Shown piece after piece: positions 8,996 through 18,441 of a DNA stretch of 64,000 nt (position 1 is the first letter of the stretch; the number at the start of each line of letters is the position of its first letter). The position numbers and the translations under genes were made by a program. Origin of the DNA: an uncultured Roseovarius sp. (GTDB taxonomy: Bacteria > Pseudomonadota > Alphaproteobacteria > Rhodobacterales > Rhodobacteraceae); assembly GCF_947489715.1 (NCBI RefSeq), contig NZ_CANLER010000003.1, positions 124,001 to 188,000 on the forward strand, given 5' to 3'. The notes under the pieces were generated by a model. The model was given only the letters and a program-made list of their open reading frames with translations, searched no databases and was not told the origin of the DNA.

Positions 8996-9778
8996 CTAAG
9001 GCGTGCTCAACAGGATCAGGGCATGATGCAAATCGCGCCCCTCCATCGACAACACCGCATCCATGAAGACCCGTCCCGCGATGCAGGCACGGCGATTGCT
9101 GACCCGCCTCAGATCTTCGTAGGCCCGCATCAACGCCTTGGCATCATCCCGATCTGCCAATGTTCTGCCAAGGGCCTCGTTGATCTTGACGATGATCCGC
9201 GCCTCATCCCGCATACTCAACCTGGCGACATCCCGCGTGGCACCAAGCTGCGCCGCCCTGAACTGAATGCGGTAATATTCTCTCAAAGCGGGCGTGTTCA
9301 AGCGGGCAGCAATGCTGCCGGTTGCCTTTGCCAATCGCTCGGCGGGCAACCTTTCCTTGACCGTCAGCCCGCAAAGCCGGTGCGGCAAAGCCTTCAGCAT
9401 CGTTTGTTCGACAAGGTAAAAATAGCGAATATCGCGTGCTGTCAGATGCCCCAGCCCCCGGTCCACCAACGGCCAGAACAAACCACCGGATTCTACGGAC
9501 TGGACCGATGGGTCCCGGGCTGCAATCACGCGATCGGCAATGTTGTTGGCAATCACGGGATCCCTTAGCATCCGCGTGATCTGATCCACCGCCATTTCAA
9601 GCTTTTCACCACGAAAACCAAGGGCTTCCATATCCTCACGTATCGGGGATAAATTGGGTAGCTCCCCCAAAAGACGTACAACATCCGACTTTCGAACGGT
9701 CGTCTCCTGCGCCTGAGCGGTGCCAAGCGCGATAATGGCGATCAGACAGAATGCTGAAATAATTGGGAAGATCCGCAC
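8996..9778 (-). CDS. Exported alpha-helical protein of unknown function
   Basis: I do not recognise a family. A GTG at 9778 with AAGGA 6-8 bases upstream starts a protein of 260 residues whose first 25 residues form a signal peptide (VRIFPIISAFCLIAIIALGTAQA, cleavage before QE). The mature part is rich in Arg, Ala and Leu, with predicted long helices and two Cys (RLCGL and RRACIAG) that could pair in the periplasm. An ATG-type start 33 bases upstream would put charged residues before the signal peptide and lacks a good ribosome-binding site. Its stop lies within the Shine-Dalgarno of the YcaQ-like gene. Confidence 0.75.
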   Translation of the reverse strand: MRIFPIISAFCLIAIIALGTAQAQETTVRKSDVVRLLGELPNLSPIREDMEALGFRGEKLEMAVDQITRMLRDPVIANNIADRVIAARDPSVQSVESGGLFWPLVDRGLGHLTARDIRYFYLVEQTMLKALPHRLCGLTVKERLPAERLAKATGSIAARLNTPALREYYRIQFRAAQLGATRDVARLSMRDEARIIVKINEALGRTLADRDDAKALMRAYEDLRRVSNRRACIAGRVFMDAVLSMEGRDLHHALILLSTP

Positions 9779-9930
9779 GCTTTTTCCTTCTTGATCCGCC
9801 CCAGCGGGCAAAACAGAATTGCCCTACAGCTTTATGTGTAGTGTTTTTGACCTGGATGAAAAGCCTGTTACTGCCGACTTTGCAGGCAAGCATGAAACGG
9901 CAAGCCTCTTCGCCTTACAGCCTGAACCGC

Positions 9931-11406
9931 TTATTCTTTCCAATAGACCCCTGTCAGGTCGGTAGCCTGCGTCGGCGCATTGGTCCAAAGCCCTTTCAGA
10001 CGGGCGTCGGCGACCGTCACCGTGGCCAGCTGGAAGAGATAGGCGTTGACGTAATCCTCGGACAATAACTGCTGCGCTGCGCGCAGCCATTCGATCCGGC
10101 GGGCAGGATTCGTTTCGGTGTTCAGTTCCGCCATAACTGCCCGAAATGCTACGCCATCATACTGAAAATAGTAGTCTGCGCGCGCATATATCCCGATATC
10201 GAAAGGCTCGGGGTGATTGACGATGGTCAGATCGAAAACCTTGCCGTTAAACACTTCTTCTAACCACTCGGCCCAATCCAAAGGGATGATCTCAACTTCG
10301 ATTCCGACGGCGCGCAGCTGGTCGGCGATGATTTCCCCCCCCTGCCGTGCGTAAACCGGCGGTGGCAGTTTCAAAGTCGTAGAAAACCCCTCCTCGAAGC
10401 CCGCCTCTGTCAAAAGCTGGATCGCCAAGGCTGGGTCATATGTCGAATTTCCTGTCAGATCGACATAGGCCGGATGATGTGGCGCAAAATGAGAACCGAT
10501 GGGTATTCCGAGGCCTGCCATTGCACCGTCAATCAACGCCTGGCGATCAATCGCGTGGGCCACTGCACGTCGAACCCGGATATCATCAAACGGTTCCGCC
10601 TTGTTGTTGATCGACAGGATCGTTTCACCTTCGGTGCTGCCCACCAGAACCTGAAAGCGCTGATCCGCCTCGAACGGCGACAGGTCGTTCTGCTCGGGAT
10701 AGGCCGGGAACACATCCACATCCTGCGCCATCAGCGCTGTCTGCGCCGCAAATGGATCTCTGACGAACTTGAACACCGCCTGGTCCAAGTTGGCCGGCAC
10801 CCCCCAGTAGTCAGAATAGCGCTCCAACAAAATCTGCTCACCTTGCATCCAGTCACTGAACTTGAATGCACCGGTACCAACCGGTTTCTGTTTGATCTCG
10901 CCGATACTTTCCGGGGCTACGATCACTGCATCGCCCCAGGCCATTTTAAACAGAAAGCTGCCATCAGCTTCTTTCAGCGTCACCTTGACCAGTGATGGGC
11001 CGATAACATCAACGGCCTCGATACCCTCAAAAATATCCTTATTGGCGTTCTGGCTGGTCTCGTCTCGCGCCCTGTCGAGGGAAAATTTGACATCCTTGGC
11101 ATCCATCTCGGTGCCATCATGGAAGGTCACGCCTTCCTGAAGCTTGAAAATATACTGCGTCCCACTGGCCGAGATTGTCCATGTTTCCGCCAGTCCAGGA
11201 ACCACAGACCCATCTTGTGCGAACCGGGTGAGGCCCTCAAACACGTTCGCATAAAGAACCTGATCAATCGCACCAGAGGCCGCACTTGTCGGATCAAGAT
11301 GCGGCGGCTCGACCTGCATACCCACGACAATACCCTCATTTGCCTGCGCAAAGGCGGCATTCAACCCGAATATTCCGGTAAATGCGCATGCGCAAAGCAA
11401 TTTCAT
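9931..11406 (-). CDS. ABC transporter solute-binding protein, peptide/nickel type (SBP_bac_5)
   Basis: Periplasmic binding protein of 491 residues. The ATG at 11406 has GGAGA seven bases upstream and opens a signal peptide, MKLLCACAFTGIFGLNAAFAQA. Family features include 'GMQVEPPHLDPTSAASGAIDQVLYANVFEGLTRF' at the mature N-terminus, 'GLAETWTIS..G..Y.F.L..GV.FHDG' and 'RRAVAHAIDRQALIDG'. No permease or ATPase gene lies nearby, so it is an orphan component that must work with transporter genes elsewhere. It diverges from panB across 159 bp. The ligand (oligopeptide, opine or similar) cannot be assigned. Confidence 0.9.
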   Translation of the reverse strand: MKLLCACAFTGIFGLNAAFAQANEGIVVGMQVEPPHLDPTSAASGAIDQVLYANVFEGLTRFAQDGSVVPGLAETWTISASGTQYIFKLQEGVTFHDGTEMDAKDVKFSLDRARDETSQNANKDIFEGIEAVDVIGPSLVKVTLKEADGSFLFKMAWGDAVIVAPESIGEIKQKPVGTGAFKFSDWMQGEQILLERYSDYWGVPANLDQAVFKFVRDPFAAQTALMAQDVDVFPAYPEQNDLSPFEADQRFQVLVGSTEGETILSINNKAEPFDDIRVRRAVAHAIDRQALIDGAMAGLGIPIGSHFAPHHPAYVDLTGNSTYDPALAIQLLTEAGFEEGFSTTLKLPPPVYARQGGEIIADQLRAVGIEVEIIPLDWAEWLEEVFNGKVFDLTIVNHPEPFDIGIYARADYYFQYDGVAFRAVMAELNTETNPARRIEWLRAAQQLLSEDYVNAYLFQLATVTVADARLKGLWTNAPTQATDLTGVYWKE

Positions 11407-11565
11407 CGCATGTCTCCGTATCCAGCCGGGTGAGCTTCCGGCCATATTTGCAACTCTTCCCCGAAACTCTCTCGCAATCAAGAACTCTAAGGTCAACAGA
11501 ACAGTGGAATTTCCCACACAGACTTGATAGGATTTGCTGCAACGCAGCATAAACTGGACATAAAA

Positions 11566-12405
11566 ATGAGCGCCACAGCCCAGAAATCCGCCCCATTGCC
11601 CGATGACATCAGGGCCATGAAGGGTGGGACGCCGATTGTCAGCCTCACCGCCTATACAACACCAATGGCGCGGATGATGGACGCGCATTGCGATTTCGTT
11701 CTGGTCGGCGACAGTGTCGGCATGGTGCTACACGGGCTGCCCTCGACCCTCGGCGTGACGATGGAAATGATGATCCTGCACGGACAGGCCGTCGCGCGGG
11801 GTCTTGAACGCGCCATGCTGGTCATCGACATGCCATTTGGCAGTTACGAGGAAAGCCCTGAACAGGCTTTTGCCAATGCCGCCACGCTGATGCGCGAAAC
11901 CGGTGCCGTCGCTGTCAAGCTTGAGGGCGGGAGGCATATGGCCGAAACCATCGCATTTCTGGTCGCCCGCGGCGTTCCGGTGATGGCTCATATCGGGCTG
12001 ACGCCCCAATCAATCAACACGTTGGGCGGCTACAAGGTACAAGGCCGCGACGATGCGGCCGATTCCTTGCTGGCAGATGCCAAAGCCATCAGTGACGCAG
12101 GCGCGTTTTCCGTTGTGTTAGAGAAAGTGCCTGCCAATTTGGCCGACAGGATCACCAGCGAAATTCCCATTCCTACGATCGGAATCGGCGCATCCGCCGG
12201 ATGTGACGGTCAAATTCTGGTAGTGGACGATATGCTGGGTCTCTTCACCGCCTTCAAACCGAAATTTGTAAAACGCTACGGCAAATTGGGCGAGGCTGGA
12301 GAACAGGCAATCGCGGCCTTTGCCGCCGAGGTGCGTGATCGCAGCTTTCCTGCACCGGAGCATACCTTTGCCGATCAAGCCCCCAGCAAGGCCAGCCGGA
12401 AATGA
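11566..12405 (+). CDS. panB: 3-methyl-2-oxobutanoate hydroxymethyltransferase
   Basis: Transfers a hydroxymethyl group from methylene-tetrahydrofolate to 2-oxoisovalerate, giving ketopantoate for pantothenate and CoA. From the ATG at 11566 the product is 279 residues. Signatures: '[22 protein letters not shown]', the metal-binding '[12 protein letters not shown]', 'VKLEGG', '[20 protein letters not shown]' and '[20 protein letters not shown]'. The frame extends 42 bases further up, but those residues are not family-like. The ribosome-binding site is weak. It overlaps panC by ATGA, forming a two-gene operon. Confidence 0.95.
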   Translation: MSATAQKSAPLPDDIRAMKGGTPIVSLTAYTTPMARMMDAHCDFVLVGDSVGMVLHGLPSTLGVTMEMMILHGQAVARGLERAMLVIDMPFGSYEESPEQAFANAATLMRETGAVAVKLEGGRHMAETIAFLVARGVPVMAHIGLTPQSINTLGGYKVQGRDDAADSLLADAKAISDAGAFSVVLEKVPANLADRITSEIPIPTIGIGASAGCDGQILVVDDMLGLFTAFKPKFVKRYGKLGEAGEQAIAAFAAEVRDRSFPAPEHTFADQAPSKASRK

Positions 12406-13250
12406 CCGCCCCAATCTTGCGCACACTTGGCGAATTGCGGGCCGAGACAGCAAAATGGCAGGCTGCCGGAGAACGCATCGGCGTTGTGCCCACCATGGGC
12501 GCGCTTCATGACGGGCACCTGTCGCTGGTCGACGCGGCAAAGAAAGACTGTGATCGGGTAATTGTCACGATCTTCGTCAACCCGATGCAATTCAACAACC
12601 CGGATGATCTAGAAAACTACCCACGCACGGAACATGACGATGCCCGGAAACTTGAACGCTTCAACATCGACATACTCTACGTCCCAGATGGCCCAGAAAT
12701 GTACCCAGATGGATTCGCCAGTACGGTTACCGTCTCTGGCCTGACCGATGTGCTTTGCGGTACACACCGCCCGGGCCATTTCGACGGCGTCGCCACTGTG
12801 GTGGCCAAGCTTTTCCTGCAGACCTCGGCGAATGATGCTTATTTCGGTGAAAAGGATTTTCAACAATTGCAGATCGTGCGCCGGATGGCCCGAGATCTGG
12901 ACATCCCGATCACAGTGCATGGCTGCACGACGATCCGCGAAATCGACGGCTTGGCCATGTCCTCACGTAACCTGCTTCTGTCGGACCGCGCACGTGTCAA
13001 AGCCCCGGCGCTGAACGAAGAGATGGAGCGTATTGCCGAAGAAATTGCGAAAGGAACACCCTTTTCAGAGCTTCAGGATGCCGCCATCAGACGCATCGAG
13101 AATGCGGGCTTTACCAAGGTCGAATATCTGGAAGTGCGGGCGAATGACGATCTTGAACTGCTCGACACACCCACGCGCCCTGCCCGTCTTCTGGCGGCCG
13201 CTTGGTTGGCCGGGGTTCGACTGATCGACAACATTTCGGTCAGGGATTAA
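12402..13250 (+). CDS. panC: Pantothenate synthetase
   Basis: Joins pantoate and beta-alanine with ATP to make pantothenate in the cytoplasm. The 282-residue protein has the nucleotidyltransferase HxGH motif in '[15 protein letters not shown]', '[21 protein letters not shown]', the pantoate-binding '[16 protein letters not shown]' and the signature '[14 protein letters not shown]'. It starts inside the panB stop codon (ATGA), so translation is coupled. No panD or panE was seen nearby; they must lie elsewhere. Confidence 0.96.
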   Translation: MTAPILRTLGELRAETAKWQAAGERIGVVPTMGALHDGHLSLVDAAKKDCDRVIVTIFVNPMQFNNPDDLENYPRTEHDDARKLERFNIDILYVPDGPEMYPDGFASTVTVSGLTDVLCGTHRPGHFDGVATVVAKLFLQTSANDAYFGEKDFQQLQIVRRMARDLDIPITVHGCTTIREIDGLAMSSRNLLLSDRARVKAPALNEEMERIAEEIAKGTPFSELQDAAIRRIENAGFTKVEYLEVRANDDLELLDTPTRPARLLAAAWLAGVRLIDNISVRD

Positions 13251-13380
13251 ACGGCACCCGCCGCAACGCAAAACAATCAGTTTTGCCACCACATCGGCCC
13301 CGCACGGCCCGCGGCGAGCGCGCAAACTGCGGGCGCCGAAAGATCAAGCGCGCATGCAACGCGCTCAATTTAACAGCGTT

Positions 13381-13584
13381 TCAGTGAGCTGCCTGACCTG
13401 GAAGACTGCACAGCGGTGCGCCCCGCAAGACCGAGGTGACAAAGCGCCCCTCTTCAGTATCCAGAATCGCATAGCCATACCCCCGCAGGCGATGTTTCCA
13501 CTCGCGTTCGGATATCGCCATATCGCGTTCACGCATCACCAGATTGCGAATTTTCGCCTTGGCTTCCCGGTTCAGAATTTCCAT
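13381..13584 (-). CDS. Small protein of unknown function (67 aa)
   Basis: Short basic protein starting at the ATG at 13584 with AAAGG about 9 bases upstream. The sequence (MEILNREAKAKIRNLVMRERDMAISERE...) is highly charged and helical in its first half, followed by a GYGYAILDTEEGRFVTSVLRGAPL segment that looks like a small beta unit. I recognise no domain. The amino-acid make-up and the start signal support a real gene; it lies convergent to panC and 112 bp downstream of the Rieske gene's stop. Confidence 0.55.
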   Translation of the reverse strand: MEILNREAKAKIRNLVMRERDMAISEREWKHRLRGYGYAILDTEEGRFVTSVLRGAPLCSLPGQAAH

Positions 13585-13695
13585 TTCAGCAGCCTTTCAA
13601 CAGACATCAATTGCAACAGGGGTAATTAACCCCAATGGCAATAATCGTCTCAGAAAAGGGCGCGCTTGGGAAAAATTCGAGGCATTTGCCTTAAT

Positions 13696-14886
13696 TCAGA
13701 TATGATCCATTGGGCAGCATTTTCCGGCAAGATAGCGGGTAAACTGCCACAGGTTGCGTTCGATCGGATGCAGCGTGCCCTTGGGTAACAGTGTTGACGA
13801 CGTGCCCTTGAAAAGCGCCTCAACCAGCAACTTGTCCTCGTCATTCGCAACATTCATGTAGTCACGCAGGTCATTCAGCCAGCGGTCGTATTCTTCTGGC
13901 ACGACATCCTCCAACACCTCGGGCGGGATCGCCACGCCCCAGGTTGCCGTGAACCGACCGACCCCATCCGGCTGGACCGAGATGTACCATAGGAAATCCG
14001 GCATCACCGTCACCAGGTGGCAGGGGAAGATGCAGAAATCCACCATCATTCGCCGCCATTCCCCATCCAACCGGCTATTCTTAGGGTGGGCCGCGCCTTT
14101 GCCGGTTTCTGCCTGTTGCGAGGCCCGGTGGTAGCCGTAATGCAGGCTGTCCTCGCCGCAGATATACTCCTCCAACGGCTTCTTGTGCTTGGCGAAAGTC
14201 TTCTTGTGCGCCATTGGCACATGATAGCTTTCGGTGAAATTCTCGATCAGGTTTTTCCAGTTCGCGTCCCAGACCATCGTCTCGCGCATCACCGTGCGAT
14301 AGCAGCTCATGTCATAGCGCCCGACCACATTGGCCCGAAACGGCTCCAAAACCTCGTGCAAATCCTTGGGATGTGTGGCCAGGCTGACATAGACGAACCC
14401 CTCCCAGACCTCCGTATGGATTCGGCGCAAACGATGATCCGAAACGTCGAACCCCTCTTTCATCTCCATGTAAGGCGCGCGGATCAGCGCCCCGGACAGA
14501 TCATAGGTCCAGGCGTGATAGGGGCAGACAAAGCGTCTGGCATTGCCTTTTCTCTCGGACACGACGCAGGCAAAACGATGGGCGCAGGCGTTGACGAAAC
14601 TTTCCAGACTATTGTCATTCTGACGCACGATCAGCACCGGAACACCCGCAACCTGATGTGTCAGATAATCACCCGGTGCCGCCATCTCATCAGCGCGTCC
14701 GATACATATCCAGTCGTCAAGGAATACTCTCTCACGCTCATGGGCGTGGAATGCCATTGAATGGTTTACCGCCGCCGGAATCGGGTGCGCCGTCTCAAAA
14801 TCTTCCGCACCTGACGCCTTGAGCGCCGCCAGAACCTCGGACAACGGCACATCAGTGTGGCCGCACACATGTTCTCTCTTGGTCAT
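13696..14886 (-). CDS. Rieske-type aromatic ring-hydroxylating oxygenase, alpha subunit
   Basis: A 396-residue Rieske non-haem iron oxygenase. The [2Fe-2S] ligands are visible as Cys101-X-His103 and Cys121-X-X-His124 (CAHRF...CPYHAW). The mononuclear iron site is ENFTESYHVPMAH with His222 and His227 and the bridging carboxylate region upstream. Members of this family oxidise aromatics, choline, carnitine or betaines; I cannot assign the substrate. No reductase or ferredoxin partner lies beside it, so electron donors would come from elsewhere. It is monocistronic, followed by rlmN on the same strand after 54 bp. Confidence 0.92.
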   Translation of the reverse strand: MTKREHVCGHTDVPLSEVLAALKASGAEDFETAHPIPAAVNHSMAFHAHERERVFLDDWICIGRADEMAAPGDYLTHQVAGVPVLIVRQNDNSLESFVNACAHRFACVVSERKGNARRFVCPYHAWTYDLSGALIRAPYMEMKEGFDVSDHRLRRIHTEVWEGFVYVSLATHPKDLHEVLEPFRANVVGRYDMSCYRTVMRETMVWDANWKNLIENFTESYHVPMAHKKTFAKHKKPLEEYICGEDSLHYGYHRASQQAETGKGAAHPKNSRLDGEWRRMMVDFCIFPCHLVTVMPDFLWYISVQPDGVGRFTATWGVAIPPEVLEDVVPEEYDRWLNDLRDYMNVANDEDKLLVEALFKGTSSTLLPKGTLHPIERNLWQFTRYLAGKCCPMDHI

Positions 14887-14939
14887 GCCCTCAGGCTACC
14901 GGCGATTCCCACCTGGTCTCGCCCAAATGCGACATGGTC

Positions 14940-16118
14940 TCAAGCGCGGGTTTCGGCCTCGATCTGCGCCCGGGTTTTGCGGGCCCGTTCAGTCGCAGAT
15001 TTCAACTGTCCGCAGGCCGCCATGATGTCCTCGCCACGCGGCGTACGGATCGGGCTGGCATACCCGGCCTTATAGATGATATCGGCGAATTTCTCGATCC
15101 GTTCCCAGTCGCTGCGCTCATGCGGGGCGCCGGGCCATTCGTTGAACGGTATCAGGTTGATCTTGGCCGGAATACCCTTGATCAGCCGCACCAGACGGCG
15201 CGCATCTTCGTCGCTGTCATTCACGTCTTTCAGCATCACATATTCAAAGGTAATGCGCTCGGAATTCGACAGGCGCGGGTAGTCGCGAAGCGCACCCAGC
15301 AGCGTTTCGATATTCCACTTCTTGTTGATTGGCACCAGCTTATCGCGCACGGCGTCGGTGGTGGCGTGAAAACTCACCGCCAGCAAACAGCCGATTTCAT
15401 TGGCAGTCTTCGCAATCTCCGGCACCACACCCGAGGTGCTGAGCGTGATCCGCCGACGGCTCAGCGAAATGCCCTCACCATCCATCGCGATCTTCATCGC
15501 GTCACGCACGTTTTCGAAGTTATACAGCGGCTCGCCCATACCCATCAGCACGATGTTCGACAAAAGCCGTGTTTCGTCCTTGCGCGTCCCGGGTTCTGGC
15601 CATTCGTCCAAATCGTCGCGCGCCATCATGATCTGCCCGACGATTTCACCCGCCGTCAGGTTGCGCACAAGTTTCTGCGTGCCGGTATGGCAAAACGAAC
15701 AGGTCAGCGTGCACCCGACCTGCGAGGAGATACACAAAGTCCCGCGACTTTCCTCCGGGATATAGACAACCTCAACCTCATGCCCGCCAGCGATCCGCAC
15801 CAGATATTTGCGCGTGCCATCGGTACTGACCTGCTTGTCGACCATCTCGGGGATTTCGATCACGAACTTTTCGGCAAGCTCGGCGCGATAGACCTTGGAC
15901 AGGTTGGTCATCTCGTGAAAATCGCGCACGCCCCATTGATAGATCCATTGCCAGATCTGCCCAACACGCATTTTCGCCTGCCTCTCCGGCGTACCGTTTT
16001 CGATCAGCAGGTCACGCAATGCGTCGCGGGTCAGGCCCACAAGGTTGATCGACCCCTCGGGCAGTTTCCGGGGGATCGTCAGCACGTCTTGCGTGATCGG
16101 GGCGATGTTATCAGTCAT
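14940..16118 (-). CDS. rlmN: 23S rRNA/tRNA (adenine-C2) methyltransferase, radical SAM
   Basis: Methylates A2503 of 23S rRNA and A37 of some tRNAs at C2. The 392-residue protein carries the radical-SAM cluster motif CTLTCSFC (Cys136, Cys140, Cys143). Cys129 and Cys369 (AACGQLKS) match the RlmN-specific catalytic cysteines known as C118 and C355 in E. coli. '[12 protein letters not shown]' and '[11 protein letters not shown]' are also diagnostic. It is preceded by 72 bp after the OmpA-family gene, so it is probably transcribed from its own promoter or by read-through. Confidence 0.97.
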   Translation of the reverse strand: MTDNIAPITQDVLTIPRKLPEGSINLVGLTRDALRDLLIENGTPERQAKMRVGQIWQWIYQWGVRDFHEMTNLSKVYRAELAEKFVIEIPEMVDKQVSTDGTRKYLVRIAGGHEVEVVYIPEESRGTLCISSQVGCTLTCSFCHTGTQKLVRNLTAGEIVGQIMMARDDLDEWPEPGTRKDETRLLSNIVLMGMGEPLYNFENVRDAMKIAMDGEGISLSRRRITLSTSGVVPEIAKTANEIGCLLAVSFHATTDAVRDKLVPINKKWNIETLLGALRDYPRLSNSERITFEYVMLKDVNDSDEDARRLVRLIKGIPAKINLIPFNEWPGAPHERSDWERIEKFADIIYKAGYASPIRTPRGEDIMAACGQLKSATERARKTRAQIEAETRA

Positions 16119-16190
16119 GGCATTGCAGCTTCTTGGGTGTCAGATGCGCCTCCATATAGGAATTATCTGACGATGCCAAAGGATTCGGGG

Positions 16191-17147
16191 CTATTTATCG
16201 TTCAGCAAGACCGCCTCAACGCGTCGGTTGGCCTCGCGACCCTCACGCGTGGTGTTTGGCGCGATGGGCGACAGATAACCCACCCCGTTGGCTTCCAGTT
16301 GCACGCGCCGGACACCGTGGTCAGCCACCAACCGGTCCATGACCGACGTCGCTCGCCTGCGCGACAGAGCGACGTTACTTTCAAGCGATCCCATGCGATC
16401 GGTATGCCCCACCAGCGCGATACGCCGTTTCCCATCTGCCAGAAGATATTCGGCCAATGCCACGAGCGAGGCGTGCGGCCCCGGCCCCAAAGTCGACGAT
16501 CCGGTCGCAAAATCCAGATCTTCCAAAATGACATGGCCCTGTTCGGTCAGTGACCTGATCACGGGCACAGGATCATTCTCTGTCTTTATGGGGGCCGGAT
16601 CATCCACTCTGACCGCGGGCGTAGCCGCACCGGGTTCGGCCGTAACCTGGATAATCTGCACATATCCGGCATCATCTGCCTGACTGCAAATGACCGATAC
16701 GACGTTTTTCATGTCGCTTGCACCTGATCCCGGCATACGTGCCGACAGAAACCGGAAATCGAAAAGATCGACATACATTTCCGGCGCGGGCGACACGCGG
16801 GTGTTGAAGCGGAAATCGAACCCCCCGCATTGCTGTCCGCCACAATCCAGAATGATCTCATATCCGGCCTGAACAAGCTGATCGCGCAGCGGGCGGATCA
16901 TCTGCAACGTCGTCAGGCCGGTTTGCGCGATACGCCACGTCTGTTGCGACACACGACCTTCGACCTCGATCACCGGCACATTACCGTTTTCAAACGGGGC
17001 CACTGGCAGCAGATAACTGTCGGGATCGCGCACAGCTTCACCGGTCTGGATCGCGTTGCCGGGTAATTGAAGCTCAAGCGCGTGCGCCTGCCCCATCACC
17101 GCAAGGCACATCGCCAATGCTATCGGCAACAGCCGCCTCACGCTCAA
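16191..17147 (-). CDS. OmpA-family outer-membrane/peptidoglycan-binding protein
   Basis: A 318-residue exported protein with an N-terminal signal peptide (RRLLPIALAMCLAVMGQAHA) and a C-terminal OmpA domain that binds peptidoglycan: DFATGSSTLGPGPHASLVALAEYLL..., ALVGHTDRMGSLESNVALSRRRA. The middle (about 60-190) holds three cysteines (CGGQQCGGFDF and VICS). The start is TTG at 17147, overlapping the previous stop as TTGA; a GTG at 17141 is an equally possible start. It is the last gene of the cinA-like/GNAT/AhpD-like/OmpA operon. Confidence 0.88.
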   Translation of the reverse strand: MSVRRLLPIALAMCLAVMGQAHALELQLPGNAIQTGEAVRDPDSYLLPVAPFENGNVPVIEVEGRVSQQTWRIAQTGLTTLQMIRPLRDQLVQAGYEIILDCGGQQCGGFDFRFNTRVSPAPEMYVDLFDFRFLSARMPGSGASDMKNVVSVICSQADDAGYVQIIQVTAEPGAATPAVRVDDPAPIKTENDPVPVIRSLTEQGHVILEDLDFATGSSTLGPGPHASLVALAEYLLADGKRRIALVGHTDRMGSLESNVALSRRRATSVMDRLVADHGVRRVQLEANGVGYLSPIAPNTTREGREANRRVEAVLLNDK

Positions 17148-17716
17148 CGCGCCTGTGCGTGGTAATCCGCGTTGGGCACCATTCCCGTGGCACTGGCGAC
17201 GCGGTTCGACATGTTAAAAAAGCCGGTCACGTTGGCAATGTCCCAGATATCGCGATCGTTGAAACCAACCGCACGCAGGGCGGCACGATCCGCTTCTTCG
17301 ACGGCAGCGCTTTCCTTTGTCACCTTGGCGGCAAAATCCAGCATCGCCCGCTGACGCGCATCCAATGGGGCCACGCGGTAGTTCATCACCATCGCCTCAC
17401 CCAAGGCCGGATCGCCCGAGAGCTGCCGCACCGCCGCGCCATGTGCCACCAGACAATACCAGCAGCGATTGATCGAGCTAACCACGACAGCGATCATCTC
17501 GCGCTCCAACTTGCTGAGGCCGCTATCGGCCAGCATCAGATCGTTATAAAGTGCGGTGAAAGCACTCAGCTTGTCGACGTCAAACGCATGCGCCTTCAGC
17601 ACATTGGGCACCATGCCCAGCTTTTCCTGACAGATATCGAAATATTTTTGCGTGGCGTCGGGCAGCGGATCTACCATCGGCAGGTCAAGGGCGGTGGGTT
17701 GGTCGGAATGGCTCAT
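17144..17716 (-). CDS. AhpD-like peroxidase-related protein (carboxymuconolactone decarboxylase fold)
   Basis: From the ATG at 17716 (AGGA about 8 bases upstream) the product is 190 residues. It contains the AhpD-type redox motif in 'INRCWYCLVAHGAAVRQLSGD' (CxxC followed by His) and the MVPNVLKAHAFD start typical of proteins annotated as peroxidase-related. Such proteins reduce peroxides with thiol donors; the physiological partner is unknown. An upstream in-frame extension would add 32 residues with no family match. It overlaps the OmpA-family gene by four bases and follows the GNAT gene by five. Confidence 0.9.
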   Translation of the reverse strand: MSHSDQPTALDLPMVDPLPDATQKYFDICQEKLGMVPNVLKAHAFDVDKLSAFTALYNDLMLADSGLSKLEREMIAVVVSSINRCWYCLVAHGAAVRQLSGDPALGEAMVMNYRVAPLDARQRAMLDFAAKVTKESAAVEEADRAALRAVGFNDRDIWDIANVTGFFNMSNRVASATGMVPNADYHAQAR

Positions 17717-17721
17717 CGAAA

Positions 17722-18441
17722 TTATCCTTTGTGGCGATAATGATACTGTCCCACAAGCGTCAGCCCGAGGGAAGAATAGAGAGCATTGGCCGAGGTATTT
17801 GCCTGCGTGCAAATCACCGACATATGCGTGGCCCCCTGATCGGCAGCCCAGAAAGCGGCCTCGCGCATCATGTGGCGCCCCATGCCCTCGCGGCGATGTC
17901 GCTCCAGCACTTCAAGTGCATGTACCATCGCGATCCGGTCATGGATGGCGACAAAACCAGCAGCGGCGGGGCGGTTGTTCGAACGCCCGAAAAGACCAGT
18001 CTTTGGTCCATTGGCACGCGTCATCACATTGACCCGGCCGGGCCCAATACCACCTTTGGTCCAGATATCCCGCATGATCTCCAGCGGCTCCCAGATGGCA
18101 AAGGTGGTGACGCGGGGCGGGCGTTCGGTTGTGAGTTCGGCCAGCGGGGATACGTAGATATTGACCGGATCGACAATGGGATAGCCCGCCGCCTCCAACA
18201 CCGCATCGACCTCGGCATCGCCATCCCGGATCATGAACAATTGCGGCTGGCTCAACCTGCGCATCGCGGTTTCAGCCTCGGGCAGATCATGCAGCGACAC
18301 CGATGTGTTGGCCGTCGCTGCCGAAACTCTTTGACCACCGCCCTGCCCATCACGGATCGTCCACGGGCCGACCTCACGCTTGTCAGCCGGTGGCCAGGTA
18401 CCCTCGATCACCGAATAGAGATGTTGCACGCCGGGCATCAT
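17722..18441 (-). CDS. GNAT-family N-acetyltransferase
   Basis: A 239-residue protein with a GNAT domain in its C-terminal half. Motif A is 'ALEVLERHRREGMGRHMMREAAFWAADQG', giving the acetyl-CoA-binding R-x-x-G-x-G/M pattern, and motif B is 'SANALYSSLGLTLVGQYHYRHK'. The N-terminal half (about 1-110) is a degenerate GNAT-like region with no recognised signature. Substrate unknown. Its ATG at 18441 overlaps the CinA-like stop as ATGA. Confidence 0.87.
   Translation of the reverse strand: MMPGVQHLYSVIEGTWPPADKREVGPWTIRDGQGGGQRVSAATANTSVSLHDLPEAETAMRRLSQPQLFMIRDGDAEVDAVLEAAGYPIVDPVNIYVSPLAELTTERPPRVTTFAIWEPLEIMRDIWTKGGIGPGRVNVMTRANGPKTGLFGRSNNRPAAAGFVAIHDRIAMVHALEVLERHRREGMGRHMMREAAFWAADQGATHMSVICTQANTSANALYSSLGLTLVGQYHYRHKG

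Noticed and set aside
14934..16553. Open frame of 539 codons on the plus strand opposite rlmN and the OmpA-family gene
   Set aside because: It runs antisense to two clearly recognisable genes, its translation is His/Arg/Gln-rich with no domain, and there is no ribosome-binding site. It is a by-product of GC-rich codon use.
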